From Sulfurimonas sp. (GTDB taxonomy: Bacteria; Campylobacterota; Campylobacteria; Campylobacterales; Sulfurimonadaceae), in the NCBI GenBank assembly GCA_027063505.1, contig JAMORO010000035.1, positions 1-32,420 on the forward strand: a stretch of 32,420 nt of DNA, read 5' to 3'. The notes under the pieces were generated by a model. The model made no database searches and was not told the origin of the DNA. It saw nothing but the letters and a program-made list of their open reading frames with translations. Shown here piece after piece: positions 24,725-32,420 of this stretch. Positions within the stretch are counted from its first letter, which is position 1. Each line of letters opens with the position of its first letter. Both the position numbers and the translations under genes were made by a program.

Positions 24725-26533
24725 ATGAAACTCTCAAAAGATGTAATCACTAAGTTTGGAAAATTAAATATTAGTAGTTTTTCTGAGCTCTCCCTCCTTA
24801 TTCCCCACTCTTATGAAGATTTACGACTTCATGAAAAGCTTGTTGCACATACAAATCAACTCATCGATGCTACAGTAGAGTCTATTTTTCGTGCTCCTAA
24901 TTCTATTCAAATAACTTTTTTTGTACATAATTTTGGACACACTATAACAGGTGTACTCTTTCGACCTAAGCCCTATATGATGCATCAGTTTAATGTAGGA
25001 AATCGTGACTACTACTATGGAATGATAGAGTGCAAAGGGGGGCAGTGTAGTATGAGTATGCCAAAGAAAGTAACCAATATTGGTACTATTATGCCAAAGT
25101 ATAAGTGTAACCTACGTAGTGATGTAATGTGGCGTTTAGTACAAAAAGAGTTGAGAGTTGAGAGATTAATAGAGGAGGGGATTCCTGAATCTATAGCAAA
25201 AGAGATACTACATTTTCATTTTGCAGAAGCTTCCTTTATGGATAAAGAGGAGATGAGTGAAGAATCGCTCCATGCTTTAAAGTTTATAGAGCTATATGTT
25301 TATATGAAATTATTAGCAAGTAAACGCCGCTATTTTAAGCCTCTTGTGAGTCAAGAGAGTCATTATGACACTTGGACTCGGACACTTCCCTTTACACTTA
25401 CTGATGAGCAGCTAAGTACCATACAAGAGATACAAAAAGATTTTAGTAAAAATGTTGCATCAAAGAGAATGATAGTTGGGGATGTTGGAAGTGGAAAAAC
25501 TATGGTCATTCTAGCCTCTGCTTTTATGACATTACCACATCGTTCAATTTTAATGGCCCCCACCACAATACTGGCAAACCAGCTTTTTGAAGAGGCCCAG
25601 AAATTTTTGCCAGATGTAAAGTCTGTTTTAGTAACAAACAAAAGTAAAAAAGTAAATTTAGAAGAGTATGATTTTATCATAGGAACTCATGCAGTTTTAT
25701 ATAGGGAACTTCCAAGTGCAGCACTTGTGATGGTAGATGAACAGCATCGTTTTGGAACACTACAGAGAAATATGTTAGAAAAATTAACAAGTGAGGGGAG
25801 TAGAAAACCACACTACTTACAGTTTTCAGCAACTCCAATTCCTCGTACATTAGCGATGATAGAGTCTTCACATATTGATGTTAGCCTGATTACATCTACT
25901 CCATTTATAAAAGATATAGACTCTAAAGTTATTCATAAGAGTGATTTTAAAGAATTAGTAGAACATATAAAAGAGGAGATAGGAAAAGATAATCAAGTCC
26001 TTATCGTTTATCCTTTAGTAGAGCAGAGCGAGGTTTTGGAGTATCAGAGTATAGAAGAAGCAAGAGGATACTGGGAGAAAAACTTTGATGATGTTTATGT
26101 GACACATGGAAAAGATAAAGAGAAGGAGCAGGTACTTCTCTCTTTTAGAGAAAAAGGGAAGATACTTATCAGTACAACTGTAGTTGAAGTAGGTATCTCT
26201 CTACCTAGGCTTACGACAGTAGTTATAGTCGGAGCAGAGAGGCTTGGACTATCAACTTTACATCAACTAAGAGGAAGAGTAAGTAGAACAGGCTTGAAAG
26301 GGTACTGTTATCTCTATACTAACCAGAACAAATCTAAACGTTTAGATGAGTTTGTAAATACAGAGAGTGGTTTTGATATAGCAAATTTGGATTTAAAGTT
26401 TAGAAAAAGTGGAGATCTATTAAAAGGGACAAATCAGAGTGGCAATCAATTTAAGTGGTTTGATTTTGCGGAGGATGTAGAAGTTGTAAAAGAAGTTAAA
26501 GAGAGTTTGGCATTAATAACCAATACTCTCTAG
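24725..26533 (+). CDS. recG: ATP-dependent DNA helicase RecG
   Basis: RecG reverses stalled replication forks and remodels branched DNA. The 602-residue protein has Walker A GDVGSGKT (about 252-259), the Walker B variant DEQHRFG (about 337), SATPIPRTLA, STTVVEVGISLP and LHQLRGRVSR, all RecG hallmarks. It is shorter than the roughly 690-residue E. coli enzyme, with a reduced N-terminal wedge region. AAAGGA precedes the ATG and TACAAT at about 24696 may be a -10. Its end is five bases from the convergent long hpf gene. Confidence 0.95.
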   Translation: MKLSKDVITKFGKLNISSFSELSLLIPHSYEDLRLHEKLVAHTNQLIDATVESIFRAPNSIQITFFVHNFGHTITGVLFRPKPYMMHQFNVGNRDYYYGMIECKGGQCSMSMPKKVTNIGTIMPKYKCNLRSDVMWRLVQKELRVERLIEEGIPESIAKEILHFHFAEASFMDKEEMSEESLHALKFIELYVYMKLLASKRRYFKPLVSQESHYDTWTRTLPFTLTDEQLSTIQEIQKDFSKNVASKRMIVGDVGSGKTMVILASAFMTLPHRSILMAPTTILANQLFEEAQKFLPDVKSVLVTNKSKKVNLEEYDFIIGTHAVLYRELPSAALVMVDEQHRFGTLQRNMLEKLTSEGSRKPHYLQFSATPIPRTLAMIESSHIDVSLITSTPFIKDIDSKVIHKSDFKELVEHIKEEIGKDNQVLIVYPLVEQSEVLEYQSIEEARGYWEKNFDDVYVTHGKDKEKEQVLLSFREKGKILISTTVVEVGISLPRLTTVVIVGAERLGLSTLHQLRGRVSRTGLKGYCYLYTNQNKSKRLDEFVNTESGFDIANLDLKFRKSGDLLKGTNQSGNQFKWFDFAEDVEVVKEVKESLALITNTL

Positions 26534-26538
26534 TTGGT

Positions 26539-27072
26539 CTAATATAGACCGAATTTACTATCATTTCTTTTATATAAAACACGAGTTTTCCCATCATTGT
26601 CGATGAAAATTTCGAATATTTTATCACTCTCTTTTAGATCATTTAAAACATCTTCAACTTCACGAGGTTTATAAAGTTCAAGTTCAACTGGAACTATTTC
26701 ATCCTCTTGTGCCTCAGCACTCTCTTTTACATCAACGACTTCTGCTTTAACAGCATTTAGGCCAACTTTATGGTGTCCAATTTCTTTATCATGCATACGG
26801 CGCATAGCTTTTTGAGCACGTGAAATTGCAAGATCAATAGCTGCATAAAGGTCACCATCATTTTGCTTAATGATGATAGAGTTTTTATGTGCAAGATTAA
26901 TAACAAACTCAACAACAGAGTGCTCTTTGCCTTTTTTTGTTTGTGTAGAAGCTACTACATTCACAGAGATAATATCCATGTTAAATTTATTAAGTGTTTC
27001 TATGGAAGTTGTCATGTGCGCTTTGATTGCGTCAGTAAGTTCAAGTTGTCTACCAGTTAATGAAATATTCAT
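26539..27072 (-). CDS. hpf: Long-form ribosome hibernation promoting factor HPF
   Basis: 177 residues: an N-terminal S30AE domain (ISLTGRQLELTDAIKAHM to AMRRMHDKE, about 1-100), a linker, and a C-terminal dimerisation domain (ELELYKPREVEDVLNDLK, FEIFIDNDGKTRVLYKR). Long HPF pairs two 70S ribosomes into 100S dimers in resting cells. It is the usual form outside gammaproteobacteria, so the additional short paralogue at 10228-10557 is notable. AAAAGGA lies before the ATG, and a perfect extended -10 lies 22 bases further upstream. It is tail to tail with recG. Confidence 0.95.
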   Translation of the reverse strand: MNISLTGRQLELTDAIKAHMTTSIETLNKFNMDIISVNVVASTQTKKGKEHSVVEFVINLAHKNSIIIKQNDGDLYAAIDLAISRAQKAMRRMHDKEIGHHKVGLNAVKAEVVDVKESAEAQEDEIVPVELELYKPREVEDVLNDLKESDKIFEIFIDNDGKTRVLYKRNDSKFGLY

Positions 27073-27100
27073 AATTTATCCTTTTTTTGTACTTGAATAA

Positions 27101-27109
27101 ATTATAGCA
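27101..27109 (-). promoter_or_regulatory. Extended -10 promoter of long hpf
   Basis: TGCTATAAT on the minus strand. The predicted start is 27094 and the leader 22 bases including AAAAGGA. Confidence 0.6.
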
Positions 27110-27135
27110 TTAAATGGTTTACAAAAATTAATAAT

Positions 27136-27594
27136 TTATAATTTTTGTATAGTTCTTCTAAAATATCGTATAGGCTCTGATGTGACAGAGGAGTCTGTAA
27201 CACTCACTGTTACATCAATTAATGCTGAACCATCTTGTGAGGGTGTAGTTACTGTGGTAAAGAGTGTACCACCATTAGTTAAGCAGTCTGCATTAGTATT
27301 ATAGATATATGAAACACCAATATCTATAGTGTATATACTATCTTGCACAAAACTCGTATTTATATCACTACATGGAGGATTCTGCGCTATGAGGAGGAGG
27401 GTGTACTCAGTAGCACTCTTAGATAAAAGTACTGACTGTTCATAAAGATAGAGATTTGTTGTCTGTTTAGAAGTTTGTGCTGTTAGGGCTAGGCTTAAAG
27501 CCATAATAGTAGCGACAACTACTATTACAGAAATAGCCATAATCATAGCAATACCATTACGAGAAGTTTTTAAAATATTGTTTTTTCTTTGCAT
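27136..27594 (-). CDS. Pilin-like protein, PilX/MshP-like
   Basis: 152 residues, with a basic leader ending in Gly (KTSRNG) and then the hydrophobic helix IAMIMAISVIVVVATIMALSL. The Glu at position +5 of ordinary pilins is missing (IAMIM), as in PilX/GspK/MshP-type members. A soluble domain with two Cys (PPCSD, NADCL) follows. It is the last gene of the cluster and overlaps the preceding pseudopilin gene by 25 bases. Only the N-terminal region supports the assignment; the role as a minor pilin or tip component is inferred from context. Confidence 0.7.
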   Translation of the reverse strand: MQRKNNILKTSRNGIAMIMAISVIVVVATIMALSLALTAQTSKQTTNLYLYEQSVLLSKSATEYTLLLIAQNPPCSDINTSFVQDSIYTIDIGVSYIYNTNADCLTNGGTLFTTVTTPSQDGSALIDVTVSVTDSSVTSEPIRYFRRTIQKL

Positions 27595-28460
27595 AATGAG
27601 TACTCCTCTACTACATCTGATTTTACACAGATTTGAATTTTTACTACTGAGCCTAAAGAGACAAATCTAAATGTACTTACATTCTCCATAAGAATAGCAC
27701 TCTTAGTATTAGCATCAGTAAGAGTCTCTCCTAACCATGGTTGATAGTTATAATAAAAAGTGAGCGTTCCCTTACCATTTGTACCTGGTGTATATACAAG
27801 AGCATTTGCTGTCCATGCTAGTTTAAAGTACTCATATACATCTATATTTGAAAAATCTACTCCTGCTATACTTGATACAGCTTGTGTTGTTGCTCCTGAA
27901 CTTGTGTCAATAGGATGCATGGCCCCTTGTTGATCTGTAATTGGAAAAGCTGGATCCCAGCCGTAGCCAGTTTGTATATCACTATTCGCTCCTATAAAAA
28001 AGAGTGCAGGGTTATCAACAGTTGTACTTCCTGTTAAGTCTTGGATCATAGAATCAACAGCAGTTAAATCAGAAGCAGGTAGTTCAAGTGCTGCTTTTGA
28101 TCCAGCATCAAGATCTATGATTCCTCCCCATGTAGGTGCAGTAGTTCCCCTTAATCCATCTATATCTTCAGCTACCCACTCTAAAACTTTTATATCACTT
28201 CCTGTCGCACTACCAATAGCTATAGGTGCTGATCCTGTAGAGACTCTTGCTATTGTTGAGTCTTTTATTCTGTATTGTAGTCTTGCTCCAATAAACTCTA
28301 AGGCATTGGCACTATTTTGTTGGAGTTCATTATTGACAGAAGTAAAAATAAAACTTTTATATGCCTGTGCTAAAAACTCTACACCAAACTTCCCAATTAT
28401 TCCCATTACTACAATTACAAAAATGAGTTCTATCATACTAAAGGCATTACGGAGTTTCAT
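27570..28460 (-). CDS. Prepilin-type protein, PilW/MshO-like
   Basis: 296 residues. A class III signal with a six-residue leader and Ala-Phe cleavage site (MKLRNA/FSMIEL) is followed by the hydrophobic helix IFVIVVMGIIGKFGVEF; Glu at +5 is present. The Ala in place of Gly at -1 also occurs in the neighbouring pseudopilin. The large soluble domain is rich in Gly, Ser, Thr and Asp, as in minor pilins. It overlaps the upstream gene by four bases and the downstream one by 25, so the three are translationally coupled. Position and length match MshO or PilW; sequence alone cannot decide. Confidence 0.75.
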   Translation of the reverse strand: MKLRNAFSMIELIFVIVVMGIIGKFGVEFLAQAYKSFIFTSVNNELQQNSANALEFIGARLQYRIKDSTIARVSTGSAPIAIGSATGSDIKVLEWVAEDIDGLRGTTAPTWGGIIDLDAGSKAALELPASDLTAVDSMIQDLTGSTTVDNPALFFIGANSDIQTGYGWDPAFPITDQQGAMHPIDTSSGATTQAVSSIAGVDFSNIDVYEYFKLAWTANALVYTPGTNGKGTLTFYYNYQPWLGETLTDANTKSAILMENVSTFRFVSLGSVVKIQICVKSDVVEEYSLCKEKTIF

Positions 28461-29071
28461 TGGTAAGTCCTCTTATCATAGTCAATCTCTCCAATATTTG
28501 CACTATAAGTAATGAGAGAAGTAATGATGTCACCAGTACTGTCTTTTATAGTAATCGTAAGTTTTTTCATATTAGAGTTTACTGCTCCACCAAAGTTAAC
28601 ATTTGCTCTTGTCACTGCAACTTTTGAAGTATATGATTTTTTATATCCTTCTGCTGAAGGCGTATTATTGACAAAAATCGCTGTGTAATCATGAGCCATA
28701 TCATCAAGTGCATCAACAGTTGTAGCACTACTATCTGATGGAGTAGTATTATTGTTTTCTAAGCATTTTCTATGTAAGTTTTCACCTATATGGCCTGGCA
28801 TAAGATGGGTTATAGTATTACAGTTTCCACTCACATTAATAACTCTAGCGTAAGCATTATTAAGTGTTGGTTCTATAGAATTTTCATCCCAGTTTACAGT
28901 AATTGCTTCATTTAGTTCTGTTGCAGCTGCAAAAATTGCTTCTTGAACAAGGTTTGAATCAACTCCCTTTGCAATGGCTTGATTCATCATAGGAAGTGAA
29001 ATTACAGAGATAGCGATAATAACAATGGCAAAGATTAGCTCAATGAGCGTAAACGCCGTTCTTCTTACCAC
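28457..29071 (-). CDS. Prepilin-type protein, PilV/MshD-like
   Basis: 204 residues with leader MVRRTA and the pilin helix FTLIELIFAIVIIAISVISL, including Glu at +5. The start is GTG at 29071: AGGAG lies six bases before it, and the codon overlaps the last codons of the giant upstream gene (ATGTGGTAA). The soluble part has two Cys (GNCNT, HRKCL). The order giant protein, PilV-like, PilW-like, PilX-like resembles the end of Vibrio MSHA clusters, except that the large gene comes first here. Confidence 0.75.
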   Translation of the reverse strand: MVRRTAFTLIELIFAIVIIAISVISLPMMNQAIAKGVDSNLVQEAIFAAATELNEAITVNWDENSIEPTLNNAYARVINVSGNCNTITHLMPGHIGENLHRKCLENNNTTPSDSSATTVDALDDMAHDYTAIFVNNTPSAEGYKKSYTSKVAVTRANVNFGGAVNSNMKKLTITIKDSTGDIITSLITYSANIGEIDYDKRTYQ

Positions 29072-32000
29072 ATGCTTCTCCTATTTGTTATACTAGCCGC
29101 AGTATTGTTTGTTGAAGAGTTTGTTTCTGTCTGTCCAGCCCAGTTACTAGAAGCATTTAAAAATTCAATTTGAAACTCATTTGTTGCTGCTGCAGGATTA
29201 TATTTGTTATATATTAACCATGTTGAAGCACTATTTTGCATAGTAGTTTTATAAGGAAATCCTTTTGTCTCATCATAAGAGAGTTGCACACTGGCTGTGG
29301 AAACTCCTGTGGCAGGTAAAGCAGTTATCACATTATCACCTTTTTGTGAAACGACACCAACATTTCCAGAACTTGCAATATGTGATGCATTAATAAACCA
29401 TCTTGGATCATCACTATTACTTAAATTGGGACTATTTGGAAGGAGTGTTGTATCACAAACATTTCCTAAAACTGTTCCTGAACAGTATATTTCATAGTAT
29501 ATGCTTACTGTAGCATTTGAGTCATTAAATCTATATCTAGGAGCATGTGTACGAGCATAAAGAAAAGTTGCTTCTTCATCTGGATTTACACTTCCTATAA
29601 TAGTTTTTGTAAGAGTTGGTAGTGTAGTATTTGTATATAAAGAGGATGCATTAATTGTTACTGTGTCACCTCTAACTTTAAATGGGTTAACAACACTGTT
29701 ATTACTTCGATTATAGTTAAAAATGAGATTTGTTGAACTATTAATGTCAGCTGCAGTTATACTTTTTACTCCATTTGTAAAATTAAGAAGAGTTGAATTA
29801 TTTATATCACTTCTATTCTCAGTCATACCTGTAATACTAGGAAGCACAAGTGCTATATCTACTGGGTTTTCCCAAGCACCTTGTGTAAAGTTGATTGTTG
29901 CTGTATTTTGAAAGTTTTCAGCTCTAACATTAAGATCAATACCTGCTGAGATATTAAGATCATTTGATAAGTATGTATATGTACTAGCAGCGAAGTTTTT
30001 AAGATGAGCATTTGTAAGTGCAAAATGATCTGGAATAAATGTAGCATTAATATCACCACATGTATAAGCACCTGTGGCACTACAATCAAGAGGGGTGTCT
30101 CCATTATCGATATCTACCTGTGCCCATACTGTATCTACAAGAAGAATATTTACTTTACCTACATCACTAAAACTTAAACCAACAGCATTTGCAGCACTAC
30201 CATCAGTGATGTCAAAATTAGTTGGAGAAAACACTAAGTTTCCAGCTAATGTTGCTGTAGCATCACTTCCATCTTTGTTGTAAATAGTTTTATTATTATC
30301 TAAATTTGTAAAAAGAGTTTGGGCATTATTTACCGTATACCCTTGTGTTTGTGTATTATTCCCAAATTGTTCTGCTATGAGAGATAGATTATAGTTCTTT
30401 CCTGCTGATAAGAGATCTATATCTTCCCCTGCTGGGGCAGTTAGTGTTAGCTTGTCCGGTCTTATTGCAAAAGAATCTCTAGAACATGTGAATTGATTAT
30501 CCTCTCCATACTCTATTTTAAAAGAGACATTTTGATAGGCATTAGTACTGTTTGTTAAGGTAATATCTTTTCTATCTTGATTATTTAGGCTTATCTTCTC
30601 TGGTGTTGTTAAAGAGACAGCATTATCACATAGTGCTTGGTTGTAGGCCTCATCTCTATTCTCATCATAATTTGGTGTAGCAATTATTGAGATATTTACA
30701 TCACCTGTATACTCTTTAAGTGTTATATTATCATTGTCTAATGCTAAAAGGCGTAATGCAATCTGTTTGTTAGCTACTTGTGTTGGAATAGCATTTAGAG
30801 CTCTCTCAACTGCTGTGGATGTACTAGTAATGATAGGATCAATATTTCCTACAAAACTTTGATTTACAATGTTAAATGCACCTGATGGAACAGTACCAAC
30901 TGTACCTGATGAGTTTAAATCTTGACACTGTGTAATAAGTTGTGCATTTTCACTCTCTATAGTAACTAAGTCTGTTTTAAATGAGGCACGAAGTTCAAGA
31001 TAATCAACAAGATTTATCTCCTCAGAGTCCTCATTGATCGTGAGGTATCCATTAAACTGTACATAGGCTATTTTAGAAGTATCTCCAAAACTTTCCGCGG
31101 GAACTAGTGTTCCACCTTGAGTCCCATTTGCACCAGTACCTATTCTCCATGTACTTGTATTCGTTTCGTCATTGTATTCTGCAATATCATTATCATCAAT
31201 ATCTGTTTTTTTATTATAATCTGATTCATTTAGGTTTCTAATGTAAGTTTCATTTTGAGTATAAGTAAAGTTATGTGTAGTGAGATATATTTGAACCAAT
31301 TCAGCAGTCTCTAAATCGGTATCGTTAACATCTTTTTTCATATTTGAAATCCAAATATTATAAGTATATGGTTCATTTGGCAAGATGTCACCAACAAAGG
31401 CTGCATCTTCAAAGATATTATCACCAGCACTATCTTTAATAGTATCTATGTAGTAACAGACTCTAGGTTCATATAGTTCTGTTGTAAAGACAGCTACACT
31501 TGGAAAATAAGTATCTTGAGAAGAGGTAAGGGTAATAGTTGCACTGCTCTGTCTATTTCCTATAATCTGTTCATGAGTATTATCTCCATCTTGTCCAATT
31601 GCATGGTTCTGTATATCTATACCTTGGTTATTTGTATAGCTTGGATTTGCTAAAAATCCACTTGTTCCGGAGTAAAAAGCATTTGTCTCATTGATACCTG
31701 TGCCATCAACATAGAGTTTATCTCCACCAATATTTTTATCTCCTTCTCCTGCAAAAATAGAGAGAGTTGATTTGACAGCACCATTAGTAGGGGTTAAAAA
31801 TCCATCAATATCGATGTCAACACTTTTAAATCCACTGCTATTTGCAACTCTACGGTATCCATCAAAGACAGAGATATTTTTGAGAGATTCTGATTGATCC
31901 TCATAGACAACAACGAGTGTCCATGCTCCAAAGTTTCCTAGTCCACTACTATCTGTTCCTGTGTAAGATTTAATATTTGCACCTGTAACCCAACCATTAA

Positions 32001-32420
32001 TATCTTCAGCTTTTACACCTGCAAGAGTAGGGAGTGGAGTATATGTACTATATGTGTAACCATTATTTCCATTTGCATATAAATCTATGAGCATTGGTGT
32101 GACAGAGAGATCTCCAACTGATGGAAGAGAGATAATAGTTGATTTTTTAGCCTCTGTTTTACTTTGAGTTAAGTTTTTTCCATTGAGATAACCTTGAGTA
32201 TAGAGGGCCGCCCATTTTACAGTGGCACTATTTGGCATTTGCAGTTTGGCCTGTGAAGAGTTATATGTGACAGGGTTATTATCTAAGTCTATGTATTGTA
32301 AATTAAGCTGTGCATTACTTGATCCACCTTGATAATCATAACAATTACCACCACTTTTTACACAAAGTACTGTATTACCAATTACGGCTATATTTCCTTT
32401 TATATTACGTGTATTACTAG
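29065..32420 (-). CDS. Very large secreted surface protein, MshQ/DUF6701-like (partial, N-terminus outside window)
   Basis: The frame is open from the stop at 29065 to the window edge without interruption, at least 1,117 codons; an internal Met at 32238 is not a credible start because coding sequence continues above it. The protein is rich in Asn, Asp, Thr and Ser, beta-like, with few Cys and no membrane helix in the visible part. AWTLVVVYEDQSESLKNIS and SVFDGYRR resemble conserved segments of large surface proteins with DUF11-like repeats. The C-terminal third (FIPDHFALTNAHLKN, then NFQNTATINFTQG) recalls DUF6701 of MshQ. Its stop overlaps the first pseudopilin start. Inferred role: pilus-associated adhesin or tip protein. 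Confidence 0.7.
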   Translation of the reverse strand, partial: SNTRNIKGNIAVIGNTVLCVKSGGNCYDYQGGSSNAQLNLQYIDLDNNPVTYNSSQAKLQMPNSATVKWAALYTQGYLNGKNLTQSKTEAKKSTIISLPSVGDLSVTPMLIDLYANGNNGYTYSTYTPLPTLAGVKAEDINGWVTGANIKSYTGTDSSGLGNFGAWTLVVVYEDQSESLKNISVFDGYRRVANSSGFKSVDIDIDGFLTPTNGAVKSTLSIFAGEGDKNIGGDKLYVDGTGINETNAFYSGTSGFLANPSYTNNQGIDIQNHAIGQDGDNTHEQIIGNRQSSATITLTSSQDTYFPSVAVFTTELYEPRVCYYIDTIKDSAGDNIFEDAAFVGDILPNEPYTYNIWISNMKKDVNDTDLETAELVQIYLTTHNFTYTQNETYIRNLNESDYNKKTDIDDNDIAEYNDETNTSTWRIGTGANGTQGGTLVPAESFGDTSKIAYVQFNGYLTINEDSEEINLVDYLELRASFKTDLVTIESENAQLITQCQDLNSSGTVGTVPSGAFNIVNQSFVGNIDPIITSTSTAVERALNAIPTQVANKQIALRLLALDNDNITLKEYTGDVNISIIATPNYDENRDEAYNQALCDNAVSLTTPEKISLNNQDRKDITLTNSTNAYQNVSFKIEYGEDNQFTCSRDSFAIRPDKLTLTAPAGEDIDLLSAGKNYNLSLIAEQFGNNTQTQGYTVNNAQTLFTNLDNNKTIYNKDGSDATATLAGNLVFSPTNFDITDGSAANAVGLSFSDVGKVNILLVDTVWAQVDIDNGDTPLDCSATGAYTCGDINATFIPDHFALTNAHLKNFAASTYTYLSNDLNISAGIDLNVRAENFQNTATINFTQGAWENPVDIALVLPSITGMTENRSDINNSTLLNFTNGVKSITAADINSSTNLIFNYNRSNNSVVNPFKVRGDTVTINASSLYTNTTLPTLTKTIIGSVNPDEEATFLYARTHAPRYRFNDSNATVSIYYEIYCSGTVLGNVCDTTLLPNSPNLSNSDDPRWFINASHIASSGNVGVVSQKGDNVITALPATGVSTASVQLSYDETKGFPYKTTMQNSASTWLIYNKYNPAAATNEFQIEFLNASSNWAGQTETNSSTNNTAASITNRRSMW

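Noticed and set aside
26536-26550. GGTCTA/TAGACC palindrome between recG and long hpf as a terminator
   Set aside because: Only six base pairs, inside the last codons of hpf and without a T-run on either strand.
29859-30104. Open frame on the minus strand inside the giant gene
   Set aside because: Low-complexity, Leu/Ile-rich translation in another frame of the large coding sequence, with no ribosome-binding site or recognisable domain.
32236-32238. ATG at 32238 as start of the giant protein
   Set aside because: The frame continues upstream to the window edge with similar composition, and no ribosome-binding site or signal peptide is found at that Met.
1-32420. tRNA, rRNA, CRISPR, insertion sequence, prophage or integration site
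   Set aside because: Gaps between genes are all about 110 bases or shorter and were read for cloverleaf, repeat-spacer and terminal-repeat patterns; none was found by eye.

Overview
The window is AT-rich, densely packed chromosomal DNA. Its gene content points to a free-living member of the Campylobacterota (Sulfurimonas-like, inferred from gene families and not from a database match). The clues are MqnC of the futalosine menaquinone pathway, an LPP20-type lipoprotein, a Cys-type KdsA, a CetA/CetB-like energy-taxis pair, a kdsA-ribH-nusB operon, two multiheme c-type cytochromes, HemJ instead of HemY/HemG, and sigma70 promoters with a strong extended -10 (TGNTATAAT) and little -35. I see no rRNA, tRNA, CRISPR array, insertion sequence or prophage, and no gene-free stretch above about 110 bases.

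Layout. 1-1.4 kb (minus): an Aer-type PAS protein, rsmG and a PP0621-like membrane protein cut by the window edge. 1.4-5 kb: a stand-alone CZB zinc-sensor protein convergent with a PAS-PAS-PAS-GGDEF-EAL c-di-GMP enzyme that lies downstream of ribA. 5-8.2 kb (plus): hemB, argF and a secreted pentaheme cytochrome c. 8.2-10.1 kb (minus): a secreted NIT-like sensor protein and trpS. 10.2-11.7 kb (plus): a short HPF, a PagL-like outer-membrane barrel and hemJ. 11.7-13.9 kb (minus): der and an LPP20-like lipoprotein. Then a phosphoribosyltransferase (plus), a DjlA-like J-protein and cetB-cetA (minus). 16.8-19.4 kb (plus): a DMT permease and kdsA-ribH-nusB. 19.4-24.6 kb (plus): a membrane-anchored 12-heme cytochrome c, a DUF302 protein, mqnC and a zinc-site-less M16 protein, closed by a strong terminator. 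Then recG (plus) and a long HPF (minus). 27.1-32.4 kb (minus): a type IV pilin-like cluster of a very large surface protein, open at the window edge, followed by three overlapping pseudopilin genes (MshD/O/P-like order).

Themes. Many genes serve respiration: haem synthesis (hemB, hemJ), menaquinone (mqnC), flavin precursors (ribA, ribH) and multihaem cytochromes. Others sense redox state or metals (CetA/CetB, a second Aer-type PAS protein, CZB, NIT) or handle c-di-GMP. Most of the rest is housekeeping. The least ordinary parts are the 12-haem cytochrome/DUF302/mqnC operon, the giant-protein/pseudopilin cluster, the energy-taxis parts split into separate genes, the coexisting short and long HPFs, and a symmetric divergent promoter that predicts a leaderless mRNA.
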